A DNA stretch of 64,000 nt. It comes from CAINVV01 sp037137375. GTDB lineage: Bacteria > Bacteroidota > Bacteroidia > Bacteroidales > Prolixibacteraceae. This document shows, piece after piece, positions 33,398-43,249 of this stretch. Numbering within the stretch: the first letter of the stretch is position 1; the number at the start of each line of letters is the position of its first letter. A model generated the notes under the pieces. The model did not search any database. It was not told where the DNA came from and was given only the letters and a program-made list of their open reading frames with translations. The position numbers were made by a program, and so were the translations under genes. The DNA lies in assembly GCA_037137375.1 (NCBI GenBank), contig JBAXKJ010000023.1:39073-103072 (forward strand). The letters are read 5' to 3'.

Positions 33398-34789
33398 TTA
33401 TTTATTTTTCAAATTAAATGACCCAATCGACAACTCCTTCATTTTGGAATAGAGAAGCCTTCGGTTCATTTTTAGGTACAATGCTGTTTTTGTCTGATTG
33501 TTTTCATTGACAAGGAGCGCTTCTTCGATGACTTTTTTCTCAATCAGAAAGATAATTTTTTTAAATGACTTTTCTTTTTCAAGTATGGATTGAATTGAAA
33601 ATTCATCTACCGGGGCAGCTATATTAAACGGAAGACGATTGATCACTAAGACACCATTAATGGCCGTGACGATAGCACTATGAATGGTGTTTTCCAATTC
33701 TCGTATGTTCCCGGGCCAGTTGTAGCTGTGTAAAATATTCCTTGATTCGACAGAAATAAACATCTTTTTCCCGGCACTGTATTTGCCTAGAAAATAGTCA
33801 ATCAACAGATCAATATCATCCTTTCTTTCCCTTAGCGGAGGAATGCTAATCCTGACAACACTTAACCGATAATAGAGATCTTCGCGAAAATTTCCAATCT
33901 CCATCTCCTTTTCAATATCCTTGTTCGCTGAAGCGATCACCCGGACATCAACTGTCACCGGAGTAACACCTCCAACACGGAAAAAGGATTGCTTTTGGAG
34001 AATCCTCAGTAACCTGACCTGTAAGGAAGGGGGCATGCTGTTAATCTCATCCAGATAAACAGTCCCGCCATCGGCAATCTCGAACAGACCCTTTCTGCGA
34101 GAATCCGCTCCAGTAAAAGATCCTTTCTCATGACCGAAAATTTCACTTTCCAATAATGACTTGGACAAAGCTCCGCAATTAATCTTAACATATGGTTTTT
34201 CTGCCCTCGGTGAATGTCTTTGAATAGCATCCGCAATAAGCTCCTTACCTGTTCCGCTTTCCCCCTGAATTAACACAGTAGCATCCGATGGCGCAATCCG
34301 GCCAATCATTTTAAATATCTCCTGCATTCTTGGATTTCTTCCAATAATATTGTCTTTTGGAGGCTGATTCCCGGTTTCATTGACGATAGATCGCAAGTTT
34401 TTAACTTCCGTCAATAATTTATTGTATTCATAGGCCCTTTCCACGATTAGAATAAACTCGTCCAATTCGAAAGGCTTCTCCAGATAATCAAATGCGCCCA
34501 TTTTCATGGCCTTAATCGCACGTTCACTGGTACCGAAAGCAGTGAATATTATTACCGGGATGTCATTGGATTTATCCTTCAGCTCCATTAAAACAGCTAA
34601 TCCATCCTTTTTAGGAAGATTAATATCAAGAATGACGACATGAGGCTTCTCCAGTAAAAGCATTTGCAGGGCTTCTTCCCCGTCGCCTGCTTCTAATGTT
34701 TCATAACCCAGAGGGGTAAGTAAATCTGAGATATTTCGCCTCATTGAAGCTTCATCATCTACCACCAGAACTCTTTTTGTTATATCCAC
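33398..34789 (-). CDS. Sigma-54-dependent response regulator (NtrC type)
   Basis: 463-aa activator with three domains. The receiver has the acidic pair DD at residues 11-12 and phosphoacceptor D55 (ILDINLP). The AAA+ domain has Walker A GESGTGKE, the loop GSFTGA that contacts sigma-54, and Walker B GTVYLDEINS. A C-terminal Fis-type helix-turn-helix follows (KTALYLKMNRRLLYSKMKEL). GSFTGA replaces the canonical GAFTGA by one residue, a known tolerated variant. It is transcribed just after its kinase (12 bp gap). Likely targets are the promoters around 49700 and 49930. Confidence 0.94.
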   Translation of the reverse strand: MDITKRVLVVDDEASMRRNISDLLTPLGYETLEAGDGEEALQMLLLEKPHVVILDINLPKKDGLAVLMELKDKSNDIPVIIFTAFGTSERAIKAMKMGAFDYLEKPFELDEFILIVERAYEYNKLLTEVKNLRSIVNETGNQPPKDNIIGRNPRMQEIFKMIGRIAPSDATVLIQGESGTGKELIADAIQRHSPRAEKPYVKINCGALSKSLLESEIFGHEKGSFTGADSRRKGLFEIADGGTVYLDEINSMPPSLQVRLLRILQKQSFFRVGGVTPVTVDVRVIASANKDIEKEMEIGNFREDLYYRLSVVRISIPPLRERKDDIDLLIDYFLGKYSAGKKMFISVESRNILHSYNWPGNIRELENTIHSAIVTAINGVLVINRLPFNIAAPVDEFSIQSILEKEKSFKKIIFLIEKKVIEEALLVNENNQTKTALYLKMNRRLLYSKMKELSIGSFNLKNK

Positions 34790-34801
34790 TTTTAATCAGA
34801 T

Positions 34802-36328
34802 TTATTGATGAACAGGGATTTTAATAATGCACGTCGCGCCACATTCTCCGTTTTTCAAAAAGCTTATTTCGCCGTTGTGGGCTTTGATAATTTCATATGA
34901 AATTGCCAACCCTAATCCGGAGCCTGTTTCCTTTGAGGTAAAGAATGGTTCAAATATTTTATACTTGATCTCGTCGGAAATTCCTTCTCCGGTGTCAGAA
35001 ACCTCGATCGAGATTTTTCCATTTGCTTCCTCGCTTCTTGAAATTATCGTTATTTTTCCTCCACCAGTCATTGCTTCAATCGAATTATCCAGCACATTCA
35101 TCAAAACCTGTTTGATTGAATTCTCATCAGCCGGAATGAAAGGTAAATCAGGATCAAGTTCTTGTTCAACGGAAATATTCTTGCCGTTTTTATCAATATT
35201 AATAAAATTTACAACCTCTCTGATTAGCTTATTGATGTCTGTTTGCTTCATCTTTTTTTCGATTGGCCGGGAGAAAATCAACAACCTTTTAACCAGATTT
35301 GACATCCTGTTGATCTCATTAATCACCATTTCCATCGATTCGGGAGAAATGTGTTCCGCAATTTCTTCCCTCTTCTGAACTTCCTGTTGCCACATCTGTA
35401 TTCTGGTTTTGATGATGGCCAGCGGAGTCTTTACTTCATGGGCCACACCTGCAATCATGTTTCCCAGCGAGGCAAGTTTCTCTTTTTGATTCAACTGACG
35501 TTCCAGTTTGTGCCGTTTCCGATTATCCTTTTCAATGGTGTCAAGCATTTCATTGATGTTTGAAGAGATATAACCGAAAATCCCCCACCTTTTCTTCAAT
35601 CGAAGGGTAGAATTTTTCCTTATCTCCTCCATTTCTATTTTAATACCCTGAATCTCGCCTCCCCATAATGCAGAGATGAGCATCAAGATTAAAAAGCCTA
35701 AAATTGAAATTACAGCAATTACATTGACTACTTCCTTTAGCTTTATGATGGGTAACTCGTTCTCAATGTGAATTCTTACCCAAACTACCCCCACTACCTT
35801 TGTGTTATAAATGATAGGTTTTGTAACCAAAGGAAAAATGGCGGCATTAAAAGAGTGAAGATTAATGAGCGGTCGATTTTCTTCGATGCACTGCAGACAC
35901 TGAGTTTTAATGATGTTATAAGATCTTGGTGGGGGCCCGAACATGGGCTCGGGTGGTGGCGAGGTTGGAAAGGAATAACCATAAAATTCATCAGGACCCC
36001 GCAAGTAAAAACCACCCTCAAGACCAGGCCATTCTTTCAATTGCTCAGCAGACAATTTCTTTAGCGTATTGTCAATATTCTTATTCTCAGAAGATACAAG
36101 GTCGCTTATCCCCAAAAACCCTTTTGAACCGAAGAGGTTGATGTCCTCCTTCGCCGATGCAAGTAATTTATCGGCATACAATTCACATATGAGTTTATTC
36201 TTCTCAACCATGCTGTTTTGCCATTTGGAAAGAGAAGAATAGATGAAAATCGCAGTTATCGTAACTACAACTGTGAAGATGATAGCATAAACGAAGACTC
36301 TGTTTTGTATCCTGGGAAAGTTCATCAA
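34802..36328 (-). CDS. Membrane sensor histidine kinase, partner of the NtrC-type regulator
   Basis: 508-aa kinase with two membrane segments (about 12-32 and 200-222) around a periplasmic sensor of about 165 residues. The sensor contains a cysteine pair CLQC (C144, C147) that is not followed by histidine, so it is not a c-type haem site; it might be redox-active or bind metal. The kinase core has MIAGVAHEVKTPLA (H297), N box and glycine boxes (DTGEGIS, GSGLGLAI). HAMP-like coil 225-285. The regulator gene follows directly, so the two form a phosphorelay pair governing the poly-gamma-glutamate locus upstream. Confidence 0.93.
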   Translation of the reverse strand: MMNFPRIQNRVFVYAIIFTVVVTITAIFIYSSLSKWQNSMVEKNKLICELYADKLLASAKEDINLFGSKGFLGISDLVSSENKNIDNTLKKLSAEQLKEWPGLEGGFYLRGPDEFYGYSFPTSPPPEPMFGPPPRSYNIIKTQCLQCIEENRPLINLHSFNAAIFPLVTKPIIYNTKVVGVVWVRIHIENELPIIKLKEVVNVIAVISILGFLILMLISALWGGEIQGIKIEMEEIRKNSTLRLKKRWGIFGYISSNINEMLDTIEKDNRKRHKLERQLNQKEKLASLGNMIAGVAHEVKTPLAIIKTRIQMWQQEVQKREEIAEHISPESMEMVINEINRMSNLVKRLLIFSRPIEKKMKQTDINKLIREVVNFINIDKNGKNISVEQELDPDLPFIPADENSIKQVLMNVLDNSIEAMTGGGKITIISRSEEANGKISIEVSDTGEGISDEIKYKIFEPFFTSKETGSGLGLAISYEIIKAHNGEISFLKNGECGATCIIKIPVHQ

Positions 36329-36367
36329 ATGGGCGATAATTGTTGTCTTCTAATCATTTTTATAAAA

Positions 36368-36393
36368 GTAACATTTTATGAAAAACATGTTAC
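36368..36393. promoter_or_regulatory. Inverted repeat upstream of the sensor kinase gene
   Basis: GTAACAT (36368-36374) and ATGTTAC (36387-36393) form a 7-bp inverted repeat with a 12-nt spacer, 40 bp upstream of the kinase start. It could be a binding site for the NtrC-type regulator or a weak terminator of the racemase gene. No T-run follows. Confidence 0.35.
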
Positions 36394-36412
36394 AGTCAAT
36401 GCGGCAGAGAAC

Positions 36413-37402
36413 TTACCTTTTAAACAATCCCGGTAGGAACTGGTAATTGTGCAAGGCTTTTGCCAGCTCAGGGGATTTCACTTCAAAAATATTGTACATG
36501 GACTTTTCATTGAGGAGTTCAACTTTGGAAACTACCTTAAAAGTTAAGGTGGTTTCAGGGTACTTGTTGGCATATTTTGGATTGGCCAGAAAGTCCCCCA
36601 TCCGATGATTGGGATCCAGAACTGCACCAAACTTAAAAGGTGTTTCAGAAAATGCGCTCTTCCAAAGATCTTCCGAATAACCAAAATGGCTACAGTTCAA
36701 ACTCAGATAGACGGCGCCAGTGGTACCGGAGAGTTGCTCAAGGGCCTCATTCAGATAGGCAGAAATTAACATTCCGGTCTCTTCGCCTTTGGGGTTTTGT
36801 TCAATATAAGACTGGAGCTGAGGGCAAGCCTTCACAACAATTCTTTTCCCATCAAAATGACGCGCGAGCAAAGCCTTTCTGTGACTTCCCTCCTCAATAG
36901 TCGTTTCAGTCCCAAAAAGAATAGCGGTGGAAGTAGTATCACGGGATAAGGATTCGGCAATAAGATCGACCCCGGGCTCTACAATTCCAAAGACAGGAAT
37001 CTTCGATTTCTTTACAAAAGGAGTATCCTTACATAAGACGGACAACGTGTTACAGGCCACCAGAATCAGTTCAGGATGATAATTCTGATTAATGCTTATC
37101 AGGACGCTGTTGAAAATATTGATTTTTGCCTCGTTTCCGTTTAGCGCATTGTACCCGGTAGATGAATCAAACAATGCATTGACAAAAATTAAGTTAACCT
37201 TCTTAAAACTTCTGGATGTCGTTAATTTTTTGGCAATCTCGTCCATAACCGCCAAACCTCCCAATCCGGAGTCCGTAATTACAATGGTAATTTCTTCTTT
37301 GTTGAACAGCAATTTGGGGTCATACACATTTTGTGCACCTGAACTAAACCAGATGCATATGAGTAATGCAACCGGTATGATCCTCAACAATACATTCTTC
37401 AT
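36413..37402 (-). CDS. Exported glutamate/aspartate racemase homologue
   Basis: 329-aa protein of the PLP-independent Asp/Glu racemase family, with all the usual catalytic positions: D44 in TDSGLGGLAV, C117 in VACNTLS and C237-S-H239 in LNCSHFGY. The oddity is the N terminus, MKNVLLRIIPVALLICIWFSSGAQ, a clear signal peptide. Cell-wall MurI is cytoplasmic, so this copy should act in the periplasm. Placed in a poly-gamma-glutamate locus, it may set or change the D/L ratio of glutamate made from or built into the polymer (inference). A terminator for the upstream susD-like gene lies between the two. Confidence 0.85.
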   Translation of the reverse strand: MKNVLLRIIPVALLICIWFSSGAQNVYDPKLLFNKEEITIVITDSGLGGLAVMDEIAKKLTTSRSFKKVNLIFVNALFDSSTGYNALNGNEAKINIFNSVLISINQNYHPELILVACNTLSVLCKDTPFVKKSKIPVFGIVEPGVDLIAESLSRDTTSTAILFGTETTIEEGSHRKALLARHFDGKRIVVKACPQLQSYIEQNPKGEETGMLISAYLNEALEQLSGTTGAVYLSLNCSHFGYSEDLWKSAFSETPFKFGAVLDPNHRMGDFLANPKYANKYPETTLTFKVVSKVELLNEKSMYNIFEVKSPELAKALHNYQFLPGLFKR

Positions 37403-37447
37403 GGCGGATTAATTTGAGAGACGTCCTTACCCGAAAATTTTAAGAAA

Positions 37448-37499
37448 AAATCCGGAAAGAACTACCCAATAACCTTCAGGGCTAATTTTCTCCGGATTT
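37448..37499 (-). terminator. Terminator after the SusD-like gene
   Basis: AAATCCGGA (37448-37456) pairs with TCCGGATTT (37491-37499), a 9-bp stem with a long loop. Read on the minus strand, a T-rich tract follows. It fits partial termination between the susD-like gene and the racemase gene. Confidence 0.5.
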
Positions 37500-37551
37500 A
37501 TTCTTATCAGCTATTTACTTCATTCAAGCTTGCACAATTTCATTGAATCCC

Positions 37552-38922
37552 CTATTGAAAAATCCACAATTTCTGGTTACTGTCAATGATTGAAGGACAA
37601 TTGGTATTGTAGGATACTTCAGTCTGGGGATAAGGGAATCTTGCCGGAATGGGACCTGCACCCGTCACCGGTGTGAGGACAGGGAAACCTGTTCTCCTGT
37701 AATCGTCATAAGGAACAACTGTTGAGTACATAGCAAGATATTTTTGCTCAATAATCTTCTGTAACGTGATGGTCGTTCCTGTTTCCGCATTGATATTGGT
37801 CATCCAAGCTGTTGTTGCAGCAGTACCGGTCACTGCCAGTACCGAGGCGGCCACGGCTACTTTGTAGGCAGCGGCAGCACCTGCGGCATCCGGAACAGCC
37901 TGACGAAGCAGACACTCTGCCTTGATAAACTGCATCTCAACATATGAACTGAATATCACAGGTGAATTGGCGCTGTTGTTATAGGTGCCAAGACCCGAGG
38001 CATTTGCATCTTCCGATCCCGCAGCGCTGCCTACGTAAGCACTGCCGAGTATCTTGGCGTAAAAAGTCCGTCGCGGATCTGTTGTAGCATTCAACTTATC
38101 AATGAAAGTCTTGCACATCTTGATGTCATTCTTGTAGGATGAGACCGTGGCATATTGATACATTGGATTCGCCTCTGCATTACTGGTTCCAAAATTCATG
38201 ACAAACTTGTCCGTTGCCGTGAATGAACTGTTGACATAAGTCAGCGCATTGGCATAATCCTTTTTGCACAAAGCATATCTTGCCCTGAGTGCATATGCCG
38301 CTTTTATCCAGGAAGCTTTGTTGTTGGTGAAGATGATATCGCCAGCTAGTGCCGTGATATTTTCAGTTGCACTTAGATCTGTGATTGCCTCCCCCAACAG
38401 GGCATCTATTGTTTTATAAATATCGGCCTGCGTGTCAAAAGTTGGTTTTAATACAGCTTCGTCTCCTTTGAAAGCATCCGTATAAGGAATATCACCAAAT
38501 AAATTGGTCAGGGTACCAAGGCTCAAGGCCAGACAAACTTTCGCAACTCCTGCATAATGAGGCGATTTTGCAACCTTTGCCTTATCAATGATAGTGACAG
38601 CATCCATCATCGGCTGATAATACATTCTTCTCCATAAATCATCGACATCAGAGGAGGATAAAATATATTTTGCTTCTCCGGCCGATTGTCTGGCGACACC
38701 GTTCAACTGCTGCATGTAGATATTCGTAGTTTTTACGGCTCTGATGCCACCAATCTGGTAAGCTAAAGAGACTTCCATGGTAGGCAATATAAAGTTCATC
38801 GGCACATCTGATGGAACGTCCGGATTAATATTCATATCCGTGTCGATCCATGTTTTGCATCCTGTAGCCATGAGGGCGAATACCACTATCAGTGCAATAT
38901 TCATTTTATATAAATTCTTCAT
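37552..38922 (-). CDS. SusD/RagB-family outer-membrane lipoprotein
   Basis: 456-aa surface lipoprotein (lipobox MATGC, C22) that forms the ligand-binding lid of the SusC transporter. The start NINPDVPSDVPMNFILPTMEVSLAYQIGG and YADALTYVN-like helices (KKDYANALTYVNSSF) belong to the SusD_2-type branch, which often binds non-starch ligands including peptides. It ends with FPYPQTEVSYNTNCPS, a typical SusD tail. It follows the SusC gene by 37 bp. In this locus the ligand could be a gamma-glutamyl oligomer and not a glycan. Confidence 0.92.
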   Translation of the reverse strand: MKNLYKMNIALIVVFALMATGCKTWIDTDMNINPDVPSDVPMNFILPTMEVSLAYQIGGIRAVKTTNIYMQQLNGVARQSAGEAKYILSSSDVDDLWRRMYYQPMMDAVTIIDKAKVAKSPHYAGVAKVCLALSLGTLTNLFGDIPYTDAFKGDEAVLKPTFDTQADIYKTIDALLGEAITDLSATENITALAGDIIFTNNKASWIKAAYALRARYALCKKDYANALTYVNSSFTATDKFVMNFGTSNAEANPMYQYATVSSYKNDIKMCKTFIDKLNATTDPRRTFYAKILGSAYVGSAAGSEDANASGLGTYNNSANSPVIFSSYVEMQFIKAECLLRQAVPDAAGAAAAYKVAVAASVLAVTGTAATTAWMTNINAETGTTITLQKIIEQKYLAMYSTVVPYDDYRRTGFPVLTPVTGAGPIPARFPYPQTEVSYNTNCPSIIDSNQKLWIFQ

Positions 38923-38959
38923 CTTTATCTGTTTTATATTTTTAATTCAATTGTACTTC

Positions 38960-41900
38960 TCAAAAAACAAGTTTCGCACCAAAAACATAAGACTTAACTC
39001 CCGGACTGGCAAAATAGTCGAAACCCTGACCATTTGTAGCTCCATAGACACTTGTTTCAGGATCTCCGCCTTTGTATGGGGTTGATATCAACAGATTGTT
39101 ACCCGTGGCATACAATTCCAACCCTTTCAGTTTAATCTTTGAAATAAGCGATTTACTGAAGGTGTAAGTAACGGTGACCTCTCTCAACTTCACCCAGCTG
39201 GATTCTTCGACTGCCTGAGTTGCAGCCCCGCCGCTGGTGAAACTATTCTCTCCTCTGTACCAATTCTGATCTTTTATGACGGAAGTTGTGTTTTTTACAC
39301 CTGTTGAAACAACCTGACCACTTGCATCGAGGTGTCCGTAAACCCCTTCAAAAACAGTTGGAGTTGTGCGGTCGAGTGTCTCAATGGTCTGTCCATAATA
39401 ATTCAGGTTGAACCTGGTTCCGTTGTTCATGTATCCACCTTGTTTGATGTCGACCAATGCCGTCAAGCTAAATCCTTTGTAAGTGAACGTGTTGAATACG
39501 TTCAGGGTCCAGTCCGGGCTGACCTTTCCAATAGCTACAGCGGTGGTATTGTTTGTCCATGGAAAGCCATCCGGGTGTGTATCAGTAGGATTGTCATTGA
39601 TCAGCACATTGCCTTTAGAATCACGGTACCAGTCAAAACCAAAGATCGTAGCGTAATCATAACCAACAGCTGCATTGATCTGCGCTTTTGTGTCACCATT
39701 CAGTAAGACATAGTTAACATCTTGTGCTAATCCTGTAACAGGGTTCTTCATTTTGGTGAAGTTTGACCTGAATTCCCATTGAAAATTTTTGAATTTAACT
39801 GGTATTGCATAGAAACTGAGCTCAATACCCTTGCTTTCCATAGAAGCAGCATTCATGTACGCATTCGTAAATCCGGAGGTAGCGGCAATCGGAACTGACA
39901 ACAAAAGGTCATAATTTTTATTATGGAAATAGGACGCATCAATGCCAAGTCTATCTTTCAGAAATTTCAGCTCTGCCCCGACTTCAAAAGATGTTTGCGT
40001 TTCATGTTTTAATTTTGGATTACCCACGGTGTTTCCTACAGTATATCCTGCATTGCCCATGAAAGGGAAAGAAATACCTGAAGTATAATAGTCCCCGGCA
40101 CTGCCTGAGCCATAATAGGATGATGTTCTATATGGGTCTGCGATGTTGGCAGTTTTTGCCCACGAAGAACGCAATTTTCCAAAAGAAAGAATTTTATTGT
40201 TTTTCAACGGCGCCAATTCGGTGAAAATCCAGGATAAACTGAATGAGGGAAATAGCGCGGAAAGATTGTCAGCGGGCATCGTGGTAGACCATTCATTTCT
40301 TACAGTCGCTCCAAAGTATAGCATATTTCTGTAATCCACACTTAAGTCTGCAAATAGAGCTGCTGTTCTGTAGTTCGTCGTACCTTCTCCGGCAGTCTGC
40401 TTGCTGGTGTTATCAACATTGTATACTCCCGGTATGGAGAGATCAGCTGTATAGGCTGTCAGATACTTGTAACTTTGCTCAAACATGTTTTGTCCAACAT
40501 TGATGTTGTAACCAAGATCCTTTCCTAGCTTCCTGTTGATGGTGAGCATCAGGTCAGAATTAAAGAGAGAGTGGAATTCAGACCTTTCCCTGAGATATCC
40601 GGAGAGGTTACCGACACTGTTCAAATTGAATACATCCGTGAACCTTCTGACATACCAGTCAATTCCGATGTTATAAGACAGGGACAGCCAATCCAGTAAT
40701 TTTGCTTTGATAAATGTGTTTCCAATAAACCTGTCGTTGTTGTCCTTGAAGAACTGTTCGTTTGAAGTCCAGTATGGATTATTGAATGAGCCATTGGCTC
40801 CGGTATAGGTTCTTTGCGTACCATCCGGCAATTTGTATCCGGCAGCATTGTTGAAGGACGCTGGGGTTCTGTACAGACCGATTCCGACCCCGGCGCTGGT
40901 CCCTCCCTCTCTGATGAGGTTATTGGTCGTCTTCGCATAGGTCACATTTGCTCCGGTAGAAACCTTATCAGACAATTTGGTATCCACATTTAACCGCAAG
41001 GATGTCCTGCCGAAGGTGTTGGATGGCACAATACCTTCCTCCTTCAAATTTCCGACGGAAAAGAAGTAAGAAGTGTTTTTGTTTCCTGCCTCGAGGCTGA
41101 CATTGTTGTTGTAGGATATTCCTGTCTGAAAAAAATCATACTGATCGTAGATATTAACAGGAGCGCCGGTAGCTGTTGGTGCATATTTGGGATTTTTGCT
41201 GACAATGGCCCCATCCACATCAATCAACGGATTCAACCATAAAGCCGGACTAACTGAATAACTGCAAGTATCCAGCTTCGGTCCCCAGGAGGAATTATTT
41301 TTACTCTGCCACTGTCCGTTGATCCCCTGACCATAAACATTTTGCAAAGGGATGTGCCTCCCCAATTCTTTAATTCCAACAGAAGAGTGAAGTGAAATTT
41401 TCACCTTTTGATCCGTTGTTCCTCTTTTGGTAGTAATGACAATGACTCCATTCGCCGCTTGAAGGCCATAAAGAGCAGTAGCTGCCCCGCCTTTTAAAAC
41501 ATTGACCGAGGCAATATCATCAGGATTGATATCAGTACTTCTTGACGAGGTATAAACCCCCGACTGACCTGTTCCCCCACGATAGGATGGCTCTGAACTC
41601 ATCGGCATGCCATCAATCACAAACAAAGGCTGGTTGTTTCCTGTTAAGGACGCGGCTCCCCGGATGGTCATGTAGGAGGCAGCGCCTGCGTTGCTCGAAG
41701 AACTCGTTATCTGAAGTCCTGCCGCTTTAGCAGTAAGGGAAGAAACAAAGTCACTGTTTCCCCTATTGCTCAACTCTGATCCGCTAACTTCCTGAACGGT
41801 GTAACCCAGAGCTTTCTTCTCGCGTTTGATGCCAAGGGCAGTTACCACGACGTCTTTGATTTCATAATCGCTGGACTTCATGACTGCATTGATTACATTT

Positions 41901-42154
41901 CCGGATATCTTGATTTCCTGAGTCTCCATTCCGACAAATGAAAACACCAGAAAATCAGCACCAGAAGGAACCGTAATTGAAAAATTGCCCTGATCATTGG
42001 TCACAGTACCAATAGTTGTCCCCTTAACAGAGACATTCAAAAAAGGTAATCTGTTACCTTCCGTGTCAGTAACCTTGCCGGTTACCTGCCTTTGACCAAA
42101 CGCCTGAACGATGACGAGTGCAAAGAGGATAATTAAAAGAAGTGATTTTTTCAT
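38960..42154 (-). CDS. SusC/RagA TonB-dependent outer-membrane transporter
   Basis: 1,064-aa receptor. A signal peptide (ending QAFGQ) precedes a carboxypeptidase-regulatory-like domain (VTGKVTDTEGNRLPFLNVSVKGT), the motif DVVVTALGIKREKKALGY, the plug domain (PLFVIDGMPM, VLKGGAATALYG) and a 22-strand barrel ending in a terminal phenylalanine (VFGAKLVF). Together with the SusD-like lipoprotein it imports oligomers using TonB energy. It lies directly downstream of pgsW, inside the poly-gamma-glutamate locus and away from carbohydrate enzymes, so its substrate may be a peptide polymer. Confidence 0.95.
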   Translation of the reverse strand: MKKSLLLIILFALVIVQAFGQRQVTGKVTDTEGNRLPFLNVSVKGTTIGTVTNDQGNFSITVPSGADFLVFSFVGMETQEIKISGNVINAVMKSSDYEIKDVVVTALGIKREKKALGYTVQEVSGSELSNRGNSDFVSSLTAKAAGLQITSSSSNAGAASYMTIRGAASLTGNNQPLFVIDGMPMSSEPSYRGGTGQSGVYTSSRSTDINPDDIASVNVLKGGAATALYGLQAANGVIVITTKRGTTDQKVKISLHSSVGIKELGRHIPLQNVYGQGINGQWQSKNNSSWGPKLDTCSYSVSPALWLNPLIDVDGAIVSKNPKYAPTATGAPVNIYDQYDFFQTGISYNNNVSLEAGNKNTSYFFSVGNLKEEGIVPSNTFGRTSLRLNVDTKLSDKVSTGANVTYAKTTNNLIREGGTSAGVGIGLYRTPASFNNAAGYKLPDGTQRTYTGANGSFNNPYWTSNEQFFKDNNDRFIGNTFIKAKLLDWLSLSYNIGIDWYVRRFTDVFNLNSVGNLSGYLRERSEFHSLFNSDLMLTINRKLGKDLGYNINVGQNMFEQSYKYLTAYTADLSIPGVYNVDNTSKQTAGEGTTNYRTAALFADLSVDYRNMLYFGATVRNEWSTTMPADNLSALFPSFSLSWIFTELAPLKNNKILSFGKLRSSWAKTANIADPYRTSSYYGSGSAGDYYTSGISFPFMGNAGYTVGNTVGNPKLKHETQTSFEVGAELKFLKDRLGIDASYFHNKNYDLLLSVPIAATSGFTNAYMNAASMESKGIELSFYAIPVKFKNFQWEFRSNFTKMKNPVTGLAQDVNYVLLNGDTKAQINAAVGYDYATIFGFDWYRDSKGNVLINDNPTDTHPDGFPWTNNTTAVAIGKVSPDWTLNVFNTFTYKGFSLTALVDIKQGGYMNNGTRFNLNYYGQTIETLDRTTPTVFEGVYGHLDASGQVVSTGVKNTTSVIKDQNWYRGENSFTSGGAATQAVEESSWVKLREVTVTYTFSKSLISKIKLKGLELYATGNNLLISTPYKGGDPETSVYGATNGQGFDYFASPGVKSYVFGAKLVF

Positions 42155-42184
42155 AGAATCATGTTTTAGGTAATATATTGTTGT

Positions 42185-43249
42185 TTATGTGTTCAATATT
42201 TTAGGTCGTTTCCCCATAAAGTAAACAGGTGTAAGGCAAATTAGGAGAATCATGGCTAAGACCGGCTTATTTGATCTCGTGGTATTGAAAAGATTAGTAG
42301 ATCCGGCATAGCTGATTCCAGGAGAAACAGCAATCCCGTATTGGCCTGCCAGATTTTTAATATCCAGCAGTTGAATGAAGGGAATCCCCTTTTCATTCAT
42401 TCTTGCAATCAACCCGCGGTGTTCGTCTTTACACGTAACCAGCTTCGAATGCAGGCCGTTTGGTATGGATGTGGAGTGAGGACAGTCGCCCAACATCGTC
42501 TGACTGCCTCCTATATTGATGAGTAAAGAGATTTTTGCCGACTGAAAGAGCTCAGCACGTTTTTCGATTGATTGGATCAAAGATTCTGGGACGAAAAGTT
42601 GTACATCATTCCTGGAAGCTGCCTGACGAATACTTTGAAGACCTTCGTCGGAAAGTCCGGAACCAGCATCCTCCCCGGCTCCGAAGGAAACGAGACAGGA
42701 CTTGTATTTCATTCCTCCGGATTTGATCAGTTTTGATTCCATATCCATCCAGGTTACCTGGGGTTGATTCGCACCATAAGTTGAAGCCCCAGCCGAACTC
42801 ATTACTACGGCCTCTACCCTCATTGTCTGCAATGCTGCCAGGACTGAAATCGACAGGGAGGGAAATGACCCCGAAAGAACAACGCCAACCTTATCGCCTT
42901 TATTGAGTTTCGCCTCATGCAACAGCCTCACAGCCAGGGCAGAAAAATCAGGATTGGTGGATGTTTCCTTGGCTTCAAGAGAGCCCAAAGTAGTTGTAAT
43001 CTCAGACCATTCATCTCCCAGCATATAACTGTAGGCAACATTCGAAGGAACATCAGATTTTACACCCCGCTCTTGCTTCAATTGTTCAATCAATGAAAAC
43101 CATTTCTTTGTCAGGCCGATAGATTCCTTCATCTCACCGGCATAATCCAATGGTCGCGATTTCCTGAAAAATGTTTCGGACACAACGGTTCCAATCAGGA
43201 GTATCCCCAATATGATAAGTAACCTTATATTTAAATTCAGCCTGTTCAT
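42185..43249 (-). CDS. pgsW: PgsW-type poly-gamma-glutamate system protein
   Basis: 354-aa membrane protein with one segment at each end (about 9-25 and 328-348) and a central domain placed outside the cytoplasm or between membranes. It shows GDKVGVVLSGSFPSLSISVLAALQTMRVEAVVMSS and LLINIGGSQTMLGDCP, regions I associate with the poly-gamma-glutamate system protein found next to PgsB/PgsC in organisms that lack CapA. Its biochemical function is not known to me. The start overlaps the pgsC stop by 4 bp, so it is translated with it. Confidence 0.75.
   Translation of the reverse strand: MNRLNLNIRLLIILGILLIGTVVSETFFRKSRPLDYAGEMKESIGLTKKWFSLIEQLKQERGVKSDVPSNVAYSYMLGDEWSEITTTLGSLEAKETSTNPDFSALAVRLLHEAKLNKGDKVGVVLSGSFPSLSISVLAALQTMRVEAVVMSSAGASTYGANQPQVTWMDMESKLIKSGGMKYKSCLVSFGAGEDAGSGLSDEGLQSIRQAASRNDVQLFVPESLIQSIEKRAELFQSAKISLLINIGGSQTMLGDCPHSTSIPNGLHSKLVTCKDEHRGLIARMNEKGIPFIQLLDIKNLAGQYGIAVSPGISYAGSTNLFNTTRSNKPVLAMILLICLTPVYFMGKRPKILNT

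Noticed and set aside
35888..35899. c-type haem site in the sensor kinase (CLQC)
   Set aside because: The cysteine pair is not followed by histidine, so the CxxCH haem motif is absent.
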